A DNA stretch of 64,000 nt from Halalkalibacter alkalisediminis (GCF_028610705.1 NZ_JAQQWT010000015.1:1-64000); one strand, 5' to 3'. Numbered from the stretch's first letter, positions 1 through 9,147 are shown. Translations and numbers: made by a program. Notes: generated by a model not told the origin, from the sequence alone.

Positions 1-103
1 TTACTAAATTGCTAAAAATTGACGAGAAAATCATGTTTTCTCTTTTCGCTTGGCTTTTGTTCAGTTTTCAAAGAACTACTTGTCACCTAACAGCGACTTT
101 TCT
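1..103 (-). other. Transcribed leader of an rRNA operon (cut by left edge)
   Basis: Read on the minus strand this stretch carries the CTTTGAAAACTGAACAAA block, followed by AAGCCAAGCG, that I know from Bacillus rRNA leaders just upstream of 16S or 23S genes. It lies directly downstream of two tandem sigma-A promoters. A small inverted repeat (GAGAAAA at 24-30, TTTTCTC at 36-42) is the kind of stem that forms in pre-rRNA processing. No rRNA gene body is visible; it should begin just beyond position 1. ygxA next to an rRNA operon matches the rrnD neighbourhood of B. subtilis. Confidence 0.75.
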
Positions 104-218
104 AATATAACATTCAACCAACAATCTGTCAAATATTTTTTTAAGAAATTAAGATGTTTTTCAACACCACCGCCTCAGCGACAAGTAATAATATATCATT
201 ATAAAATTCTTCCGTCAA
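104..218 (-). promoter_or_regulatory. Tandem rRNA promoters P1 and P2
   Basis: Two sigma-A promoters point left. P1 has -35 TTGACG (213-218) and -10 TATATT (190-195) with a 17-bp spacer. P2 has -35 TTGACA (127-132) and -10 TATATT (104-109), also with a 17-bp spacer. The cores are 86 bp apart, the usual arrangement for Bacillus rRNA operons. P1 starts only 8 bp beyond the ygxA stop codon, so some ygxA read-through may enter the operon. Confidence 0.85.
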
Positions 219-225
219 CCCTATT

Positions 226-1101
226 TTATATTTTATTAAATTGATAATAAGTTTTCATTATACCTTCTGCTTTTGTTTCTTCTTTGAAGCAAGTAATAAC
301 CCCTTTTTCAACCAAATGGCGAACGAGCAACTCTAAGTCAACCCGATAATCCTCCGTTTCGCCAATCCCCATTAAATCTGAAATCAAGTACAGCCTTTCT
401 TTTTCTTCCGTTAATGAGAGGAAATGCCCGCTTCCGATCATCGTCTTAGAATGAATAGCTAGTTCCGTTGCTAATATAAGAAGCTCTATTCGCTTTTCAA
501 GTGACTCTTCACTTTTTAACAATTCTTGATAAAGTTTGTATGTTGGCGGTTCAATATGCTTCACTTGCTCCCAAACCGTCACTTCTGGATAAAATCCATG
601 TTGAATAACCGATAAACGCGCTAGATGATGAAGGGCATGCATCATATTACTGAAGGCATCAAAATAATGTTTATTTTGAAAAAGCGTTTTACCCTCTTCG
701 AATCTTCTAAGCATCTTAGTGAATTGAATCGTAATTTTCTTACTTCGGTCACCCGGAGGAAAGGTTTCAATTCGTTCCTTCACTTCTTGCAAATATTCAT
801 TACGATCAAAAACAATCTTTCCATTAACCAACCAGTCAACTAAACGTCTATGATTTCCAACAATCAATGTTTGATGCATCATAGCTTGACTAAGAGAGTG
901 AAATGAGACTCTTTTCCCCCCTATTTTATAATGTTTAACTTCCCAAGATATGTTCTGTCTGCTGTTAATTAAAAGAATTACGACATTAAAACCATCTGTA
1001 ATTGACAAAGGCGACTGTTCTTTTTCTATTATAAGAATAGCAAGTGTATCATCTTCACTAGCGCGGTCCTGATATAGTTGGCGCAATAACATGTCCATCA
1101 T
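226..1101 (-). CDS. ygxA: YgxA family nucleotidyltransferase-like protein
   Basis: A 291-residue protein that I recognise as YgxA, conserved in Bacillaceae and often described as having a nucleotidyltransferase-like fold; its substrate is unknown. It is soluble, without signal peptide or membrane segments. The middle (about residues 110-230) is mainly helical and charged and the end has a winged-helix look (DLELLVRHLVEKGVITCF). The ATG is preceded by AGAGAGGGG at good spacing. It lies between ygzB/perR and the rRNA operon, as in B. subtilis. Function is not inferred. Confidence 0.85.
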   Translation of the reverse strand: MMDMLLRQLYQDRASEDDTLAILIIEKEQSPLSITDGFNVVILLINSRQNISWEVKHYKIGGKRVSFHSLSQAMMHQTLIVGNHRRLVDWLVNGKIVFDRNEYLQEVKERIETFPPGDRSKKITIQFTKMLRRFEEGKTLFQNKHYFDAFSNMMHALHHLARLSVIQHGFYPEVTVWEQVKHIEPPTYKLYQELLKSEESLEKRIELLILATELAIHSKTMIGSGHFLSLTEEKERLYLISDLMGIGETEDYRVDLELLVRHLVEKGVITCFKEETKAEGIMKTYYQFNKI

Positions 1102-1245
1102 GAAATCCCCTCTCTCCTACCTCTAAACAAACTTATAGGAATCAGAAATAACAATTTCTACAACCATAACCTTTTCTCCTGCATACTTAATAATCAAAAC
1201 TTCATCACCTGTTAACATCCTATAGAAGAGATTTCATCGAGACTA

Positions 1246-1254
1246 TGCTATACT
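1246..1254 (+). promoter_or_regulatory. Extended -10 promoter of ygzB
   Basis: TGC-TATACT (TG at 1246-1247, hexamer 1249-1254) sits 26 bp before the ygzB start, with a GGAGG site between. No good -35 hexamer is seen, which is common for TGn extended promoters. Confidence 0.5.
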
Positions 1255-1279
1255 ACTACTAGATTTAGGAGGGACAAAG

Positions 1280-1639
1280 ATGGCATTAAAATATACAAAC
1301 AAAATCAACAAAATAAGAACATTTGCATTATCCCTTGTTTTCGTTGGTATCCTTATTATGTATGTTGGGATTTTCTTCAGAGAATCTTACATTGTTATGA
1401 CGATTGCGATGTTACTTGGCTTTCTCTTTATTATAGGAAGTACCGTCGTTTATTTTTGGATTGGGATGCTCTCAACCAAAACCATTCAAGTTGTCTGTCC
1501 CAATTGCGGAGGAGCAACAAAGATGTTAGGAAGAGTAGATGCATGTATGCATTGCAGCGAACCACTTACAATGGACAAATCCCTCGAAGGAATAGAGTTT
1601 GACGAAAATTACAATCGTAAATCAAAGACAAAAAAATGA
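1280..1639 (+). CDS. ygzB: UPF0295 membrane protein YgzB
   Basis: A 119-residue protein with two membrane helices (about residues 12-32 and 38-63), then a cytoplasmic zinc-ribbon-like part with two CxxC pairs (CPNCGG and CMHC, about residues 74-94) and a basic tail. This architecture and the place beside perR match YgzB (UPF0295). Function is unknown; the CxxC pairs suggest metal binding. The start has a clear AGGAGG. It converges on perR and shares its terminator. Confidence 0.88.
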   Translation: MALKYTNKINKIRTFALSLVFVGILIMYVGIFFRESYIVMTIAMLLGFLFIIGSTVVYFWIGMLSTKTIQVVCPNCGGATKMLGRVDACMHCSEPLTMDKSLEGIEFDENYNRKSKTKK

Positions 1640-1670
1640 ATCATTCCTAACCCCTTAGGAATGATTCATT
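1635..1670. terminator. Bidirectional terminator between ygzB and perR
   Basis: A perfect 16-bp stem (1635-1650 with 1655-1670) and a CCCC loop, with an A run on the left and T-rich sequence on the right, so it can end both convergent genes. The ygzB stop codon lies inside the left arm. Confidence 0.85.
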
Positions 1671-2120
1671 TTAATTTAAAGTATTACTTTGGTTTTGACA
1701 CTTCGGACAAACCCCATAAATCTCCATTCGGTGATTATGAACTTTAAAGCCAGTAACATGTTCAGCTAATGTCTCCACTTCATCTAATCCTGGGTAATGG
1801 AAATCAACAATCTTCCCACAATCACCACATATCACATGATAATGATCAGATGTAACAGAATCAAAGCGACTAGATGCATCACCATACGTTAACTCTTTTA
1901 CGATGCCAGCTTCCTTGAATACGCGCAGATTATTATACACTGTCGCGACACTCATATTGGGAAAACGCCCCTCTAACGCTTTATATATATCATCGGCAGT
2001 TGGATGGGTCATAGATTCATATAGGAACTCTAGTATCGCATGACGTTGCGGAGTCATACGCACACGGGTGCTTTTTAAAGCATCAAGCGCATCTTGTAAG
2101 CGATGATCAGACATTGTCAT
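1671..2120 (-). CDS. perR: Peroxide stress regulator PerR (Fur family)
   Basis: A 149-residue Fur-family repressor, very close to B. subtilis PerR. PerR uses Fe(II) or Mn(II) to sense H2O2 by oxidation of metal-ligand histidines and represses katA, ahp, mrgA, hem genes and itself. Visible hallmarks are the winged-helix motif [10 protein letters not shown], the [11 protein letters not shown] segment, the [13 protein letters not shown] metal site, and the structural zinc pairs CGDC and CPKC. ATG at 2120 or the second ATG at 2114 could be used; both follow AGAGAGG. A PerR box overlaps its promoter, so autoregulation is expected. Confidence 0.96.
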   Translation of the reverse strand: MTMSDHRLQDALDALKSTRVRMTPQRHAILEFLYESMTHPTADDIYKALEGRFPNMSVATVYNNLRVFKEAGIVKELTYGDASSRFDSVTSDHYHVICGDCGKIVDFHYPGLDEVETLAEHVTGFKVHNHRMEIYGVCPKCQNQSNTLN

Positions 2121-2152
2121 GCACCTCTCTTTCAGAAAAAACGATTATTACT

Positions 2153-2190
2153 TTATAATTAGTATAATATAAAAATCGCAAGACTGTCAA
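2153..2190 (-). promoter_or_regulatory. perR promoter with overlapping PerR box
   Basis: On the minus strand -35 TTGACA (2185-2190) and -10 TATACT (2161-2166) are 18 bp apart. A PerR box lies at 2153-2167: it matches the palindrome TTATAATnATTATAA at 13 of 14 defined positions and covers the -10 element. Binding there would block polymerase, giving negative autoregulation. Confidence 0.85.
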
Positions 2191-2204
2191 CGTATCCACT
2201 ATTT

Positions 2205-2504
2205 CTACGTGTGTAAGCCTAAAAACGGAGCTGCATCTTTTACATCTAACAAAAAGGAGGTATATCGATGGGCTTGCTTACTAGCTCGGCGCTTTCTTTT
2301 CTCGAAATCTAAGCAGGCTTTTTTTAATGCCTCTTGTAATTGAGTAACATCAACCTCATCTACACCAAACAAAAAGGTCGTATTACCTTTTCTCCAAAAG
2401 CCTCCCGAACTAGCTAACTCTGTCATACGGTATCCCTGCTTTTTTAACTGTATTTCCACTTCATCTGCATACACATTATCGATGATACATACTAGAAGCT
2501 TCAC
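2205..2504 (-). CDS. DarA/YaaQ-like PII-type protein, possible c-di-AMP receptor
   Basis: A 99-residue protein of the YaaQ/DarA family (DUF970). It keeps the family core: MKLLVCIID at the start and the SSGGFWRKGNTTFLFGVD loop (about residues 32-49) that holds the cyclic di-AMP ligand in B. subtilis DarA. It is not at the darA locus (beside tmk) but between perR and bcp, so it is probably a paralogue. Its middle and end (KKACLDFEKRKRRASKQ) differ from classic DarA. The start is GTG after GGGGGTGTAACT. Nucleotide binding is inferred from the family only. Confidence 0.8.
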   Translation of the reverse strand: MKLLVCIIDNVYADEVEIQLKKQGYRMTELASSGGFWRKGNTTFLFGVDEVDVTQLQEALKKACLDFEKRKRRASKQAHRYTSFLLDVKDAAPFLGLHT

Positions 2505-2588
2505 AGTTACACCCCCATCCTAATGCCTTTACCTACTTTTATTCGCTTATAGAGCTCAATGTTCCTGTTAGCCTTTAATTATTATGGG

Positions 2589-3056
2589 TTAATTAAGCTC
2601 ATTTTTTATAAATGTTAAAGCTTCCTCAACATGGTCCTTTACTCTGACCTTGCGCCACTCTTTTATAAGCGTTCCTTCCTTGTCAATAATAAAGGTAGAA
2701 CGCTCTATTCCCATATATTCTTTTCCGAAGTTTTTCTTCAATTTCCAAACTCCATAAGCTTCCGCTATTTGGTGATCTTCATCAGCAAGTAATAAAAAAG
2801 GCAAGTCATATTTGGCTATAAACTTTTCATGCTTTGCCACAGGATCTGGACTCACTCCAATAATAACCGTATCAAGCGTAGAGAATCCTTCTATTTTATC
2901 GCGAAAATCACATGCCTGCGTTGTACATCCAGGTGTCATATCCTTAGGATAAAAATACAAAACAACATTCTTCCCGCGTAACGATTCTAATGCTATCGTT
3001 TCTCCATTATTTGCTGGTAAAGAAAACACTGGAGCTTTTTGCCCTACTTGAATCAT
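2589..3056 (-). CDS. bcp: Bcp-type thiol peroxidase (peroxiredoxin)
   Basis: A peroxiredoxin of the BCP/PrxQ family, 155 residues, reducing hydroperoxides in the cytosol with thioredoxin. The motif KDMTPGCTTQACDFRD holds the peroxidatic Cys and a second Cys five residues later, the usual PrxQ resolving position; the conserved Arg is in GIERSTFIID. I start at the ATG at 3056 because GAAAGGATGG precedes it; the upstream in-frame TTG at 3077 lacks a site. It corresponds to B. subtilis ygaF, also next to perR and gsaB. Confidence 0.93.
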   Translation of the reverse strand: MIQVGQKAPVFSLPANNGETIALESLRGKNVVLYFYPKDMTPGCTTQACDFRDKIEGFSTLDTVIIGVSPDPVAKHEKFIAKYDLPFLLLADEDHQIAEAYGVWKLKKNFGKEYMGIERSTFIIDKEGTLIKEWRKVRVKDHVEEALTFIKNELN

Positions 3057-3117
3057 TAAAACCATCCTTTCAACCAATTATTTAAATAAGCGTAGCCGAA
3101 GTTTGCAAGAAAGACAA

Positions 3118-3540
3118 CTATTCTTCCCTTTTGGTCACATGTAAAACAGATGTCACCACGAATGCAGCAGGAAGTAAATAGCCGAATAAAGCTTGGACAA
3201 TGGCAATAAAACGTCCTATTCCAACAGGAACTAAATCTCCATAACCAACAGAAAGTAAAGTAACAGCACTAAAATAAACAATATCTTCAATGAGGTGAGA
3301 AACACTCCCACCTACACACGCATTCCCTTCTTTTAGAACATGTATTCCAAGTAATTCAAGCCCTAAATATAATATAGAAAACGATAAGATAACCGTTATA
3401 TATACGAGTAAAAGTAACGTAAAATGCCTTAACGAAACAGAGTGCCGCCCACGTATAGGACGGTAGCGAAGCAGCATGAGAATACTAACAATCGTTCCAA
3501 TGGTAGCCATTATTAATATGATTGATACGATCCAATTCAT
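3118..3540 (-). CDS. Two-helix potassium channel pore protein
   Basis: A small membrane protein of the ion-channel (Ion_trans_2) type. After an N-terminal helix come a long hydrophobic helix, a pore loop with the K+ selectivity signature TLLSVGYGDLVP, and a last helix (GYLLPAAFVVTSVL). There is no cytosolic RCK gating domain, so it is a bare channel likely to work as a tetramer. The start is unclear: ATG at 3540, GTG at 3552 and TTG at 3561 are in frame and the GAGGGG site suits none perfectly. Acting with c-di-AMP signalling is possible but unproven. Confidence 0.85.
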   Translation of the reverse strand: MNWIVSIILIMATIGTIVSILMLLRYRPIRGRHSVSLRHFTLLLLVYITVILSFSILYLGLELLGIHVLKEGNACVGGSVSHLIEDIVYFSAVTLLSVGYGDLVPVGIGRFIAIVQALFGYLLPAAFVVTSVLHVTKREE

Positions 3541-3745
3541 CTTCTTTTTCACACCCCTCAACTAACTCTATGTAGCTAGTCCATAATCTAGAATCTGAAT
3601 GGGAATTGGGTATATAATCACTTGAATTAAACTTGCATATCATTATTGTTAAATTGTCAAAATCGATTGGTTATTATTGTTATTTTTATAATTAATGGGT
3701 AGTATGGTTATATAAAGTTAAATCCAAGGAGGTCTCGTTAACACC

Positions 3746-3892
3746 ATGTATTCTTTAACCGATGAATTGTTACTTCAAACCTATTACCGTGCAATCGAGC
3801 AAAAACTTAATAATGACTTTATAGAGTTGCTGTTTAATGAGATTTTAAAGCGTAATCTTCAGTCTCAACTACATCCTCTAATTCTCGAATAA
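3746..3892 (+). CDS. sda: Sda-like sporulation checkpoint inhibitor
   Basis: A 48-residue reading frame with a perfect AAGGAGG 12 bases before its ATG. MYSLTDELLLQTYYRAIEQ followed by LNNDFIELLFNEILKR aligns with B. subtilis Sda (from memory, LSDELLIESYFKATEMNLN and DFIELIENEIKRR), the helical-hairpin protein that binds the sporulation kinase KinA and stops phosphorelay when replication is disturbed. Its last 59 bp overlap the 3' end of the convergent XRE gene. I see no obvious DnaA box just upstream, unlike B. subtilis sda. Confidence 0.85.
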   Translation: MYSLTDELLLQTYYRAIEQKLNNDFIELLFNEILKRNLQSQLHPLILE

Positions 3893-4187
3893 GAGCAAGT
3901 ACCAATCTAAAGCTTGCTTCCTCTTTCATCTCCATCACTTTCAATAAAATTTCTTGTTGAAGTTGATTCTCTAATTTTATATGAGGGAATATATAGGACC
4001 AATCGGTTTCTAGTGCTTGAAGAATTGCTTCTAGTTTTCCTATGCTAACATTCACTTCTCCGCGTTCAATTTGAGCAAGATAATTAAGTGTAAGACCACT
4101 CTTCTCTGCCAATTCTAGCAGTGTCCACTTTTTTTCCTTCCTCAGCCTTCTCACCTGATTTCCAATATACATCAACGTTTGAGTCAT
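3834..4187 (-). CDS. XRE-family helix-turn-helix regulator
   Basis: A 117-residue DNA-binding protein. Residues 8-62 form a Cro/C1-type helix-turn-helix (IGNQVRRLRKEKKWTLLELA, then SGLTLNYLAQIERGEVNVSI). The rest is helical and may dimerise; no cupin or peptidase domain is present. ATG is preceded by GGAGGGG. Its 3' end runs antisense into the end of sda. Targets are unknown; the divergent hemL or the gene itself are candidates only by position. Confidence 0.85.
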   Translation of the reverse strand: MTQTLMYIGNQVRRLRKEKKWTLLELAEKSGLTLNYLAQIERGEVNVSIGKLEAILQALETDWSYIFPHIKLENQLQQEILLKVMEMKEEASFRLVLALIRELEDVVETEDYALKSH

Positions 4188-4378
4188 CTCTCGCCCCTCC
4201 TATAATCTTTGGTGTATAACAATAATTATAATTAAATTTTGCTATTTTTACAGTTTCAAATTTTGGATTTTTCTACATGCAGTTTTTTTAATTTATCTGA
4301 GTTGTATTTACTCTCCTCACTCGTCTATGATTAAGTGACAAGAAATGACTTGTAAAAGATCGTAACAGGAGGAAAAAA

Positions 4379-5674
4379 ATGAACTGGACAAAATCTGAGA
4401 CGTTATATACAGAGGCGCAAAAACACATTGTTGGAGGAGTTAATAGTCCTTCACGCGCTTTTAAAGCTGTTGGTGGCGGTAGCCCTATTTTTATGGAAAG
4501 AGCGAAAGGAGCTTATTTTTGGGATGAAGATGGTAATCAATACATAGATTATTTAGCTGCCTATGGCCCCATTATTACGGGTCATGCTCATCCTCATATA
4601 ACAGCAGCCATTCAAAGAGCAGCTGAAAATGGGGTCTTATATGGTACACCGACAAAACTGGAAAATACTTTTGCGAAAATGCTTAAAGATGCCATTCCAT
4701 CCCTTGAAAAAGTCCGCTTTGTGAACTCAGGTACAGAAGCAGTCATGACGACGATCCGAGTAGCTAGAGCCTACACCAGTAGAGATAAAATTATTAAATT
4801 TGCGGGGTGCTACCATGGACACTCTGACCTTGTGTTAGTTGCTGCTGGCTCTGGACCTTCCACACTTGGTACGCCCGACTCTGCCGGAGTAACGAAAAGT
4901 ATTGCCAAAGAAGTCATTACCGTTCCATTTAATGATATAGATGCCTACAAAGAAGCCCTTCATAAATGGGGAGATGACATTGCGGCTGTTCTCGTCGAAC
5001 CGATTGTTGGGAACTTCGGAATTGTTGAGCCAGACGAAGGATTCCTTGAAGCGGTGAACGAACTAACTCATGAGGCAGGTGCTCTTGTCATTTATGATGA
5101 AGTCATCACTGCTTTTCGCTTTATGTACGGTGGGGCTCAAAACTATTTAGGGGTTGAGCCCGATATGACTGCCTTAGGCAAAATTATTGGTGGCGGACTA
5201 CCTATTGGCGCATACGGTGGCCGAATAGACATTATGGAAAAAGTCGCACCTCTTGGACCCGCTTATCAAGCTGGAACCATGGCTGGAAATCCTTTATCAA
5301 TGAGTGCAGGAATTGCATGCTTAGAAGTCCTAAAAGAAGAAGGAACATATGAAAAACTTGATCAATTAGGCGCTTTACTAGAAGTCGGTATTCTCAACTT
5401 AGCCAAAAAACACAAACATACGATTACAGTAAACCGTTTAAAAGGGGCATTAACTGTCTACTTCACAGATGAAAAAGTGAAAAATTATGAACAGGCTGAG
5501 AATACAAATGGAGAGCTCTTTGGCATCTTCTTTAAAGAATTATTAAAAAGGGGAATCAACCTGGCTCCATCAAAATACGAAGCTTGGTTCTTAACAATTG
5601 CTCATACAAAAGAAGATATTACTAAGACACTACAAGCTGTTGATGAGGCTTTTGAGGCGATGGCTTCCGTGTAA
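4379..5674 (+). CDS. hemL: Glutamate-1-semialdehyde 2,1-aminomutase
   Basis: A full-length (431 residue) PLP-dependent aminomutase that makes 5-aminolevulinate for haem synthesis. Visible are [18 protein letters not shown], the [11 protein letters not shown] segment that holds the PLP-ring aspartate, the PLP lysine in [18 protein letters not shown], and [23 protein letters not shown] precedes the ATG. By position it is the gsaB paralogue of B. subtilis rather than the hemL of the hemAXCDBL operon. Confidence 0.95.
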   Translation: MNWTKSETLYTEAQKHIVGGVNSPSRAFKAVGGGSPIFMERAKGAYFWDEDGNQYIDYLAAYGPIITGHAHPHITAAIQRAAENGVLYGTPTKLENTFAKMLKDAIPSLEKVRFVNSGTEAVMTTIRVARAYTSRDKIIKFAGCYHGHSDLVLVAAGSGPSTLGTPDSAGVTKSIAKEVITVPFNDIDAYKEALHKWGDDIAAVLVEPIVGNFGIVEPDEGFLEAVNELTHEAGALVIYDEVITAFRFMYGGAQNYLGVEPDMTALGKIIGGGLPIGAYGGRIDIMEKVAPLGPAYQAGTMAGNPLSMSAGIACLEVLKEEGTYEKLDQLGALLEVGILNLAKKHKHTITVNRLKGALTVYFTDEKVKNYEQAENTNGELFGIFFKELLKRGINLAPSKYEAWFLTIAHTKEDITKTLQAVDEAFEAMASV

Positions 5675-5697
5675 ACCTTTTCTAAAAGTATTAACTT

Positions 5698-5735
5698 GGA
5701 GATATAAATGGTACGTGATTTGTATCTCCTTTCCC
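5698..5735 (+). terminator. Probable hemL terminator
   Basis: GGAGATA (5698-5704) pairs with TATCTCC (5723-5729), helped by an AAAT/ATTT inner pair, and is followed by TTTCCC. The T run is short, so it may be weak. Confidence 0.45.
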
Positions 5736-5926
5736 TGACTAGTCCTCGGTGGTAACACCTATTCACATATTCCCCTATCCTTTTTCAAAAGAAAACTATT
5801 GATTAAGACAAGCAATACATTGTATATTACCCTTCGGTGTCCTTTTAAGTTTATTAGAGTTTCTTTTTTGAAATACTAATAAAAGGAAACATCAAATTGC
5901 TTGGATCAAAGGAGTTATTTTTATTT

Positions 5927-7012
5927 ATGAAACTTGGGGCTCGTATATTTAAAACAGGGCTTGCCGTAATGCTCTCTCTTTATTTAGCGATGTGGATTGG
6001 ACTTGAACCACCTATGTTTGCTGCTCTTGCTGCCGCTATTGCTGTTCAACCATCGCTCTACCGGACTTTCCAAACGATTTTAGAGCAAATTCAAGCCAAT
6101 ATTATCGGGGCTGTCCTTGCTGTTATCTTTGTTATGACTTTTGGCCATCATCCTTTCGTTGTTGGACTCGTAGTGGTTTTAGCCATATCCATAATTCTTA
6201 AAGTGAAATTAGAGCCAACCACCATCCCATTGGCAATTGTTACAGTTATTATTATTATGGAAAGTCCAGCTACTGACTTTATACAATTTGCAGCAGGACG
6301 TTTCACTCTAGTCATCAGCGGCGTATTAGCTGCTTTTATTATCAATTTGCTTTTCATTCCTCCGAGATACGAAACAAAGCTTTATCACAAAGTATTAAAA
6401 GCAACGGAAGACATTAATCAGTGGACAATGTTATTGATTCGTAATGCTGCTGAACACAGGGCCTTAAAGAAAGATCTAAATAGATTAGAAGAACAAATGG
6501 TTAAGCTTGAAAATTTATATTTACTTTATAAAGAAGAACGAAATTACTTTATGAAAAATAAATATGGAAAAGCGCGCAAGGTCGTTCTTTATCGCCAAAT
6601 GCTCATTACTGCAAAAAAATCACTTTTTGTACTAAAAAATTTAGAAAGGCGATCCGAAGAACTCTCCATTATGCCAGATGAAACATATAAAAAATTTGAA
6701 AAGCAACTTGAGTATCTTACTTCCTATCATGATCGCATTTTATTACGCTATATCGGAAAAGTTCATTCTAGTCACTCAGATGAATTAGTAGAAAAAATGA
6801 ACCTCGGTAAAGAAGAATTAATGAATTATTATATTAGCCTCCAAAACCAACCATGTATTGACTACAATCAATGGCTTCATCTATTGCCTGCCGTTTCACA
6901 AATGATTGAATATCAAGAACAACTCGAGCATTTGAATCATTTAGTTGATAGCTTCTTCACCTATCACCAAGAGCATAATGAAGTGAAAATTGCAGCTCCT
7001 GAAGAAGAATAA
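5927..7012 (+). CDS. ygaE: Aromatic acid exporter family membrane protein (YgaE)
   Basis: A 361-residue protein of the ArAE/DUF939 family. The first half (about 1-145) has six hydrophobic segments; the second half is a charged, coiled-coil-rich cytosolic domain. I choose ATG 5927 (MKLGARIFKTGLAV) after AAAGGAG; an in-frame TTG at 5897 with AAAAGGAAA upstream would add ten residues. It matches ygaE in the B. subtilis order. A transport role is a family inference; no substrate is known. Confidence 0.85.
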   Translation: MKLGARIFKTGLAVMLSLYLAMWIGLEPPMFAALAAAIAVQPSLYRTFQTILEQIQANIIGAVLAVIFVMTFGHHPFVVGLVVVLAISIILKVKLEPTTIPLAIVTVIIIMESPATDFIQFAAGRFTLVISGVLAAFIINLLFIPPRYETKLYHKVLKATEDINQWTMLLIRNAAEHRALKKDLNRLEEQMVKLENLYLLYKEERNYFMKNKYGKARKVVLYRQMLITAKKSLFVLKNLERRSEELSIMPDETYKKFEKQLEYLTSYHDRILLRYIGKVHSSHSDELVEKMNLGKEELMNYYISLQNQPCIDYNQWLHLLPAVSQMIEYQEQLEHLNHLVDSFFTYHQEHNEVKIAAPEEE

Positions 7013-7022
7013 TAGGTTGAGA

Positions 7023-7062
7023 AAGAGCTTGAGGATATCCTCAAGCTCTTCTTTGTGTTTTT
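7023..7062 (+). terminator. ygaE terminator
   Basis: Positions 7023-7050 are a perfect 28-bp palindrome centred on GATATC, followed by CTTTGTGTTTTTT. Confidence 0.85.
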
Positions 7063-7165
7063 TGAAAATCGCTATAAGTAAAAGAGAAATCCCTACGCAA
7101 AATAAATGAACACTCATTTTTTATTATTTGATCGTTCTCATTACTAATTTCCATAAGGTTTATCA

Positions 7166-7213
7166 TACATAAAAAAACGAGTATAAACCCTAATATGGTT
7201 TGATACTCGTTTT
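7166..7213 (-). terminator. ygaD terminator
   Basis: AAAACGAGTAT (7174-7184) pairs with ATACTCGTTTT (7203-7213), with an inner AACC/GGTT pair. On the minus strand a T run follows. It lies just past the ygaD stop. Confidence 0.8.
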
Positions 7214-7221
7214 AAATGGAA

Positions 7222-8976
7222 TCAGTGAAACTGCTGTACATCAAATAGTTTTTTATAACTACCTTCTCGTTTCATCAGATCATCATGACTTCCCACTTCA
7301 ACGATTTCTCCATTTTCAATCACAACAATTCGATCGGCATGTGTAATTGTAGAAAGTCTATGAGCAACAATAAAGGTCGTTCGATCTTTTGCCAGTTTCT
7401 CAAGAGCTTCTTGAATAAAGTGCTCACTTTCTAGATCAAGTGCTGATGTCGCTTCATCAAAGATAAGAATAGGTGGATTTTTTAAGAACACTCTTGCAAT
7501 CGCCACACGTTGCTTCTGCCCTCCAGAGAGTTTTACCCCTCTTTCACCAACCTCGGTGTCATATCCTTTTGGAAGCCCTACGATAAATTCATGAGCATTA
7601 GCTGCGGTTGCCGCTGCTATGACCTCTTCATCCGTCGCATCTGGTCTTCCCATCAAAATGTTCTTTTTGACAGAATCACTAAAGAGAATGTTATCCTGTA
7701 GCACCATTCCAATGTTATCTCGTAGTGTTCTTACTTGATAATTTCGAATATCAGTTCCATCTAACATAATCTGACCATCTGTAACATCATAAAAACGTGG
7801 AATTAAACTAATGATGGTGCTCTTTCCTCCACCACTCATTCCGACAAAAGCAATCGTCTCTCCTTGTTTCACATCAAGACTTATATGTTTTAGAACGGGA
7901 TTATCATCCTCGTTGTATTGAAACGTTACATTACGAAATTCAAGATGCCCCTGCGCTCTTTTTAATGGCTTGGAATCAGGTTCATCTTCGATATCATACT
8001 TCTCATCAATGAACTCAAACACCCGGTCCATAGAAGCAATGGCTTGTGTCAATGTCGTAGAAGAATTAATTAATCGTCTAAGAGGCCCATAAAGTCGCTC
8101 CATATACAGAACAAATGCAGTCATCGCCCCTACTTCTAACTGACCGATGATGACAAAATAACCAGCAACAAAAATCACCAATAAAGGCGCCACATCAGTG
8201 ATCGTATTTACTACTGCAAATGTTTTCGCATTCCATTTCGTATGATCAATAGCTCGGTTAAGAAAATGACCGTTACGTTTAGCAAATTGTTCTTGTTCAT
8301 ATTCCTCTAAGGCGAAACTACGAATAACGCTCATCCCCTGAACTCTCTCATGCAAATGCCCTTGCACTTCAGCTAAAGCTTGTGAACGTACTCGAGTTAA
8401 ATGCCTTAATCTGGCGTAGAAATACTTTACTGAGAAGCCGTATAGCGGAAACATGGAAATGGCAACAAGAGTTAACCAGACATTAAGATTTAGCATAATG
8501 ATAATGGCAATTATGATTGTAACCAAATCAAGCCAAATATTCATTAAACCTGTAATAACAAAATTCTTCGTTTGCTCTACATCATGAATGACTCGAGAAA
8601 TAATTTCACCGACTTTTCGATTTGAGTAGAACTTCAAACTTAATTTCTGAATATGAGTAAATAATTGATCTCTAATATCATAGAGCACTTTACTACCAAT
8701 CCATTGAGCAAAATACTGGCGATAATATTCGATCGGAGGACGTAAGAAAACAAAAATAGCAAACATGACAACCATGATTTTTAATAATAAAGAAATTTTC
8801 TCGTCTTGGGCCATCGCTTCTGCAAAGATAATATCATCAATAACATACATCATGACTAGCGGCAATAGAAGCGGAATCCCAAATTTAAAAATTCCAATAA
8901 AAACAGTTACAATAATCTCTTTCCAATATGGCTTGACGAAAGCCATATAGCGTTTAATGCTACCCAGCTTCGCCAC
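7222..8976 (-). CDS. ygaD: ABC transporter half-exporter YgaD
   Basis: A type IV ABC exporter: six membrane helices (about residues 10-300) fused to an ATPase with Walker [11 protein letters not shown]-loop VLQDNILF, signature LSGGQKQR, Walker [13 protein letters not shown] and the switch His in IVAHRLS. It should work as a homodimer moving lipids or drugs outward; substrate unknown. The start is odd: AAAAAAGGGGG runs straight into GTG 8976, while CTG 8967 has better spacing and begins GSIKRYM, the start I recall for relatives. A far-upstream GTG at 9015 lacks a site. Confidence 0.9.
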   Translation of the reverse strand: MAKLGSIKRYMAFVKPYWKEIIVTVFIGIFKFGIPLLLPLVMMYVIDDIIFAEAMAQDEKISLLLKIMVVMFAIFVFLRPPIEYYRQYFAQWIGSKVLYDIRDQLFTHIQKLSLKFYSNRKVGEIISRVIHDVEQTKNFVITGLMNIWLDLVTIIIAIIIMLNLNVWLTLVAISMFPLYGFSVKYFYARLRHLTRVRSQALAEVQGHLHERVQGMSVIRSFALEEYEQEQFAKRNGHFLNRAIDHTKWNAKTFAVVNTITDVAPLLVIFVAGYFVIIGQLEVGAMTAFVLYMERLYGPLRRLINSSTTLTQAIASMDRVFEFIDEKYDIEDEPDSKPLKRAQGHLEFRNVTFQYNEDDNPVLKHISLDVKQGETIAFVGMSGGGKSTIISLIPRFYDVTDGQIMLDGTDIRNYQVRTLRDNIGMVLQDNILFSDSVKKNILMGRPDATDEEVIAAATAANAHEFIVGLPKGYDTEVGERGVKLSGGQKQRVAIARVFLKNPPILIFDEATSALDLESEHFIQEALEKLAKDRTTFIVAHRLSTITHADRIVVIENGEIVEVGSHDDLMKREGSYKKLFDVQQFH

Positions 8977-9089
8977 CCCCTTTTTTGTCAAACTCTCTTT
9001 TTTAACGTTTCTCACACTTATGCAAGTTAGATTTCTTTTTATTTTCCCTTAACTTTGAGCGTTCATCCACACAATTCATTCACGTACAA

Positions 9090-9141
9090 AGGCCTGACTT
9101 GATTAGAACCTCGTGTCGGTTCGCTAACCATGGTCAGACCT
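9090..9141. repeat. Inverted repeat downstream of ntdP
   Basis: AGGCCTGAC (9090-9098) and GTCAGACCT (9133-9141) pair with one mismatch and enclose a second pairing, GAACC with GGTTC. It follows the ntdP stop on the minus strand but lacks a T run, so it is not a standard terminator. It could be a processing or weak termination hairpin. Confidence 0.35.
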
Positions 9142-9147
9142 ACTGTT

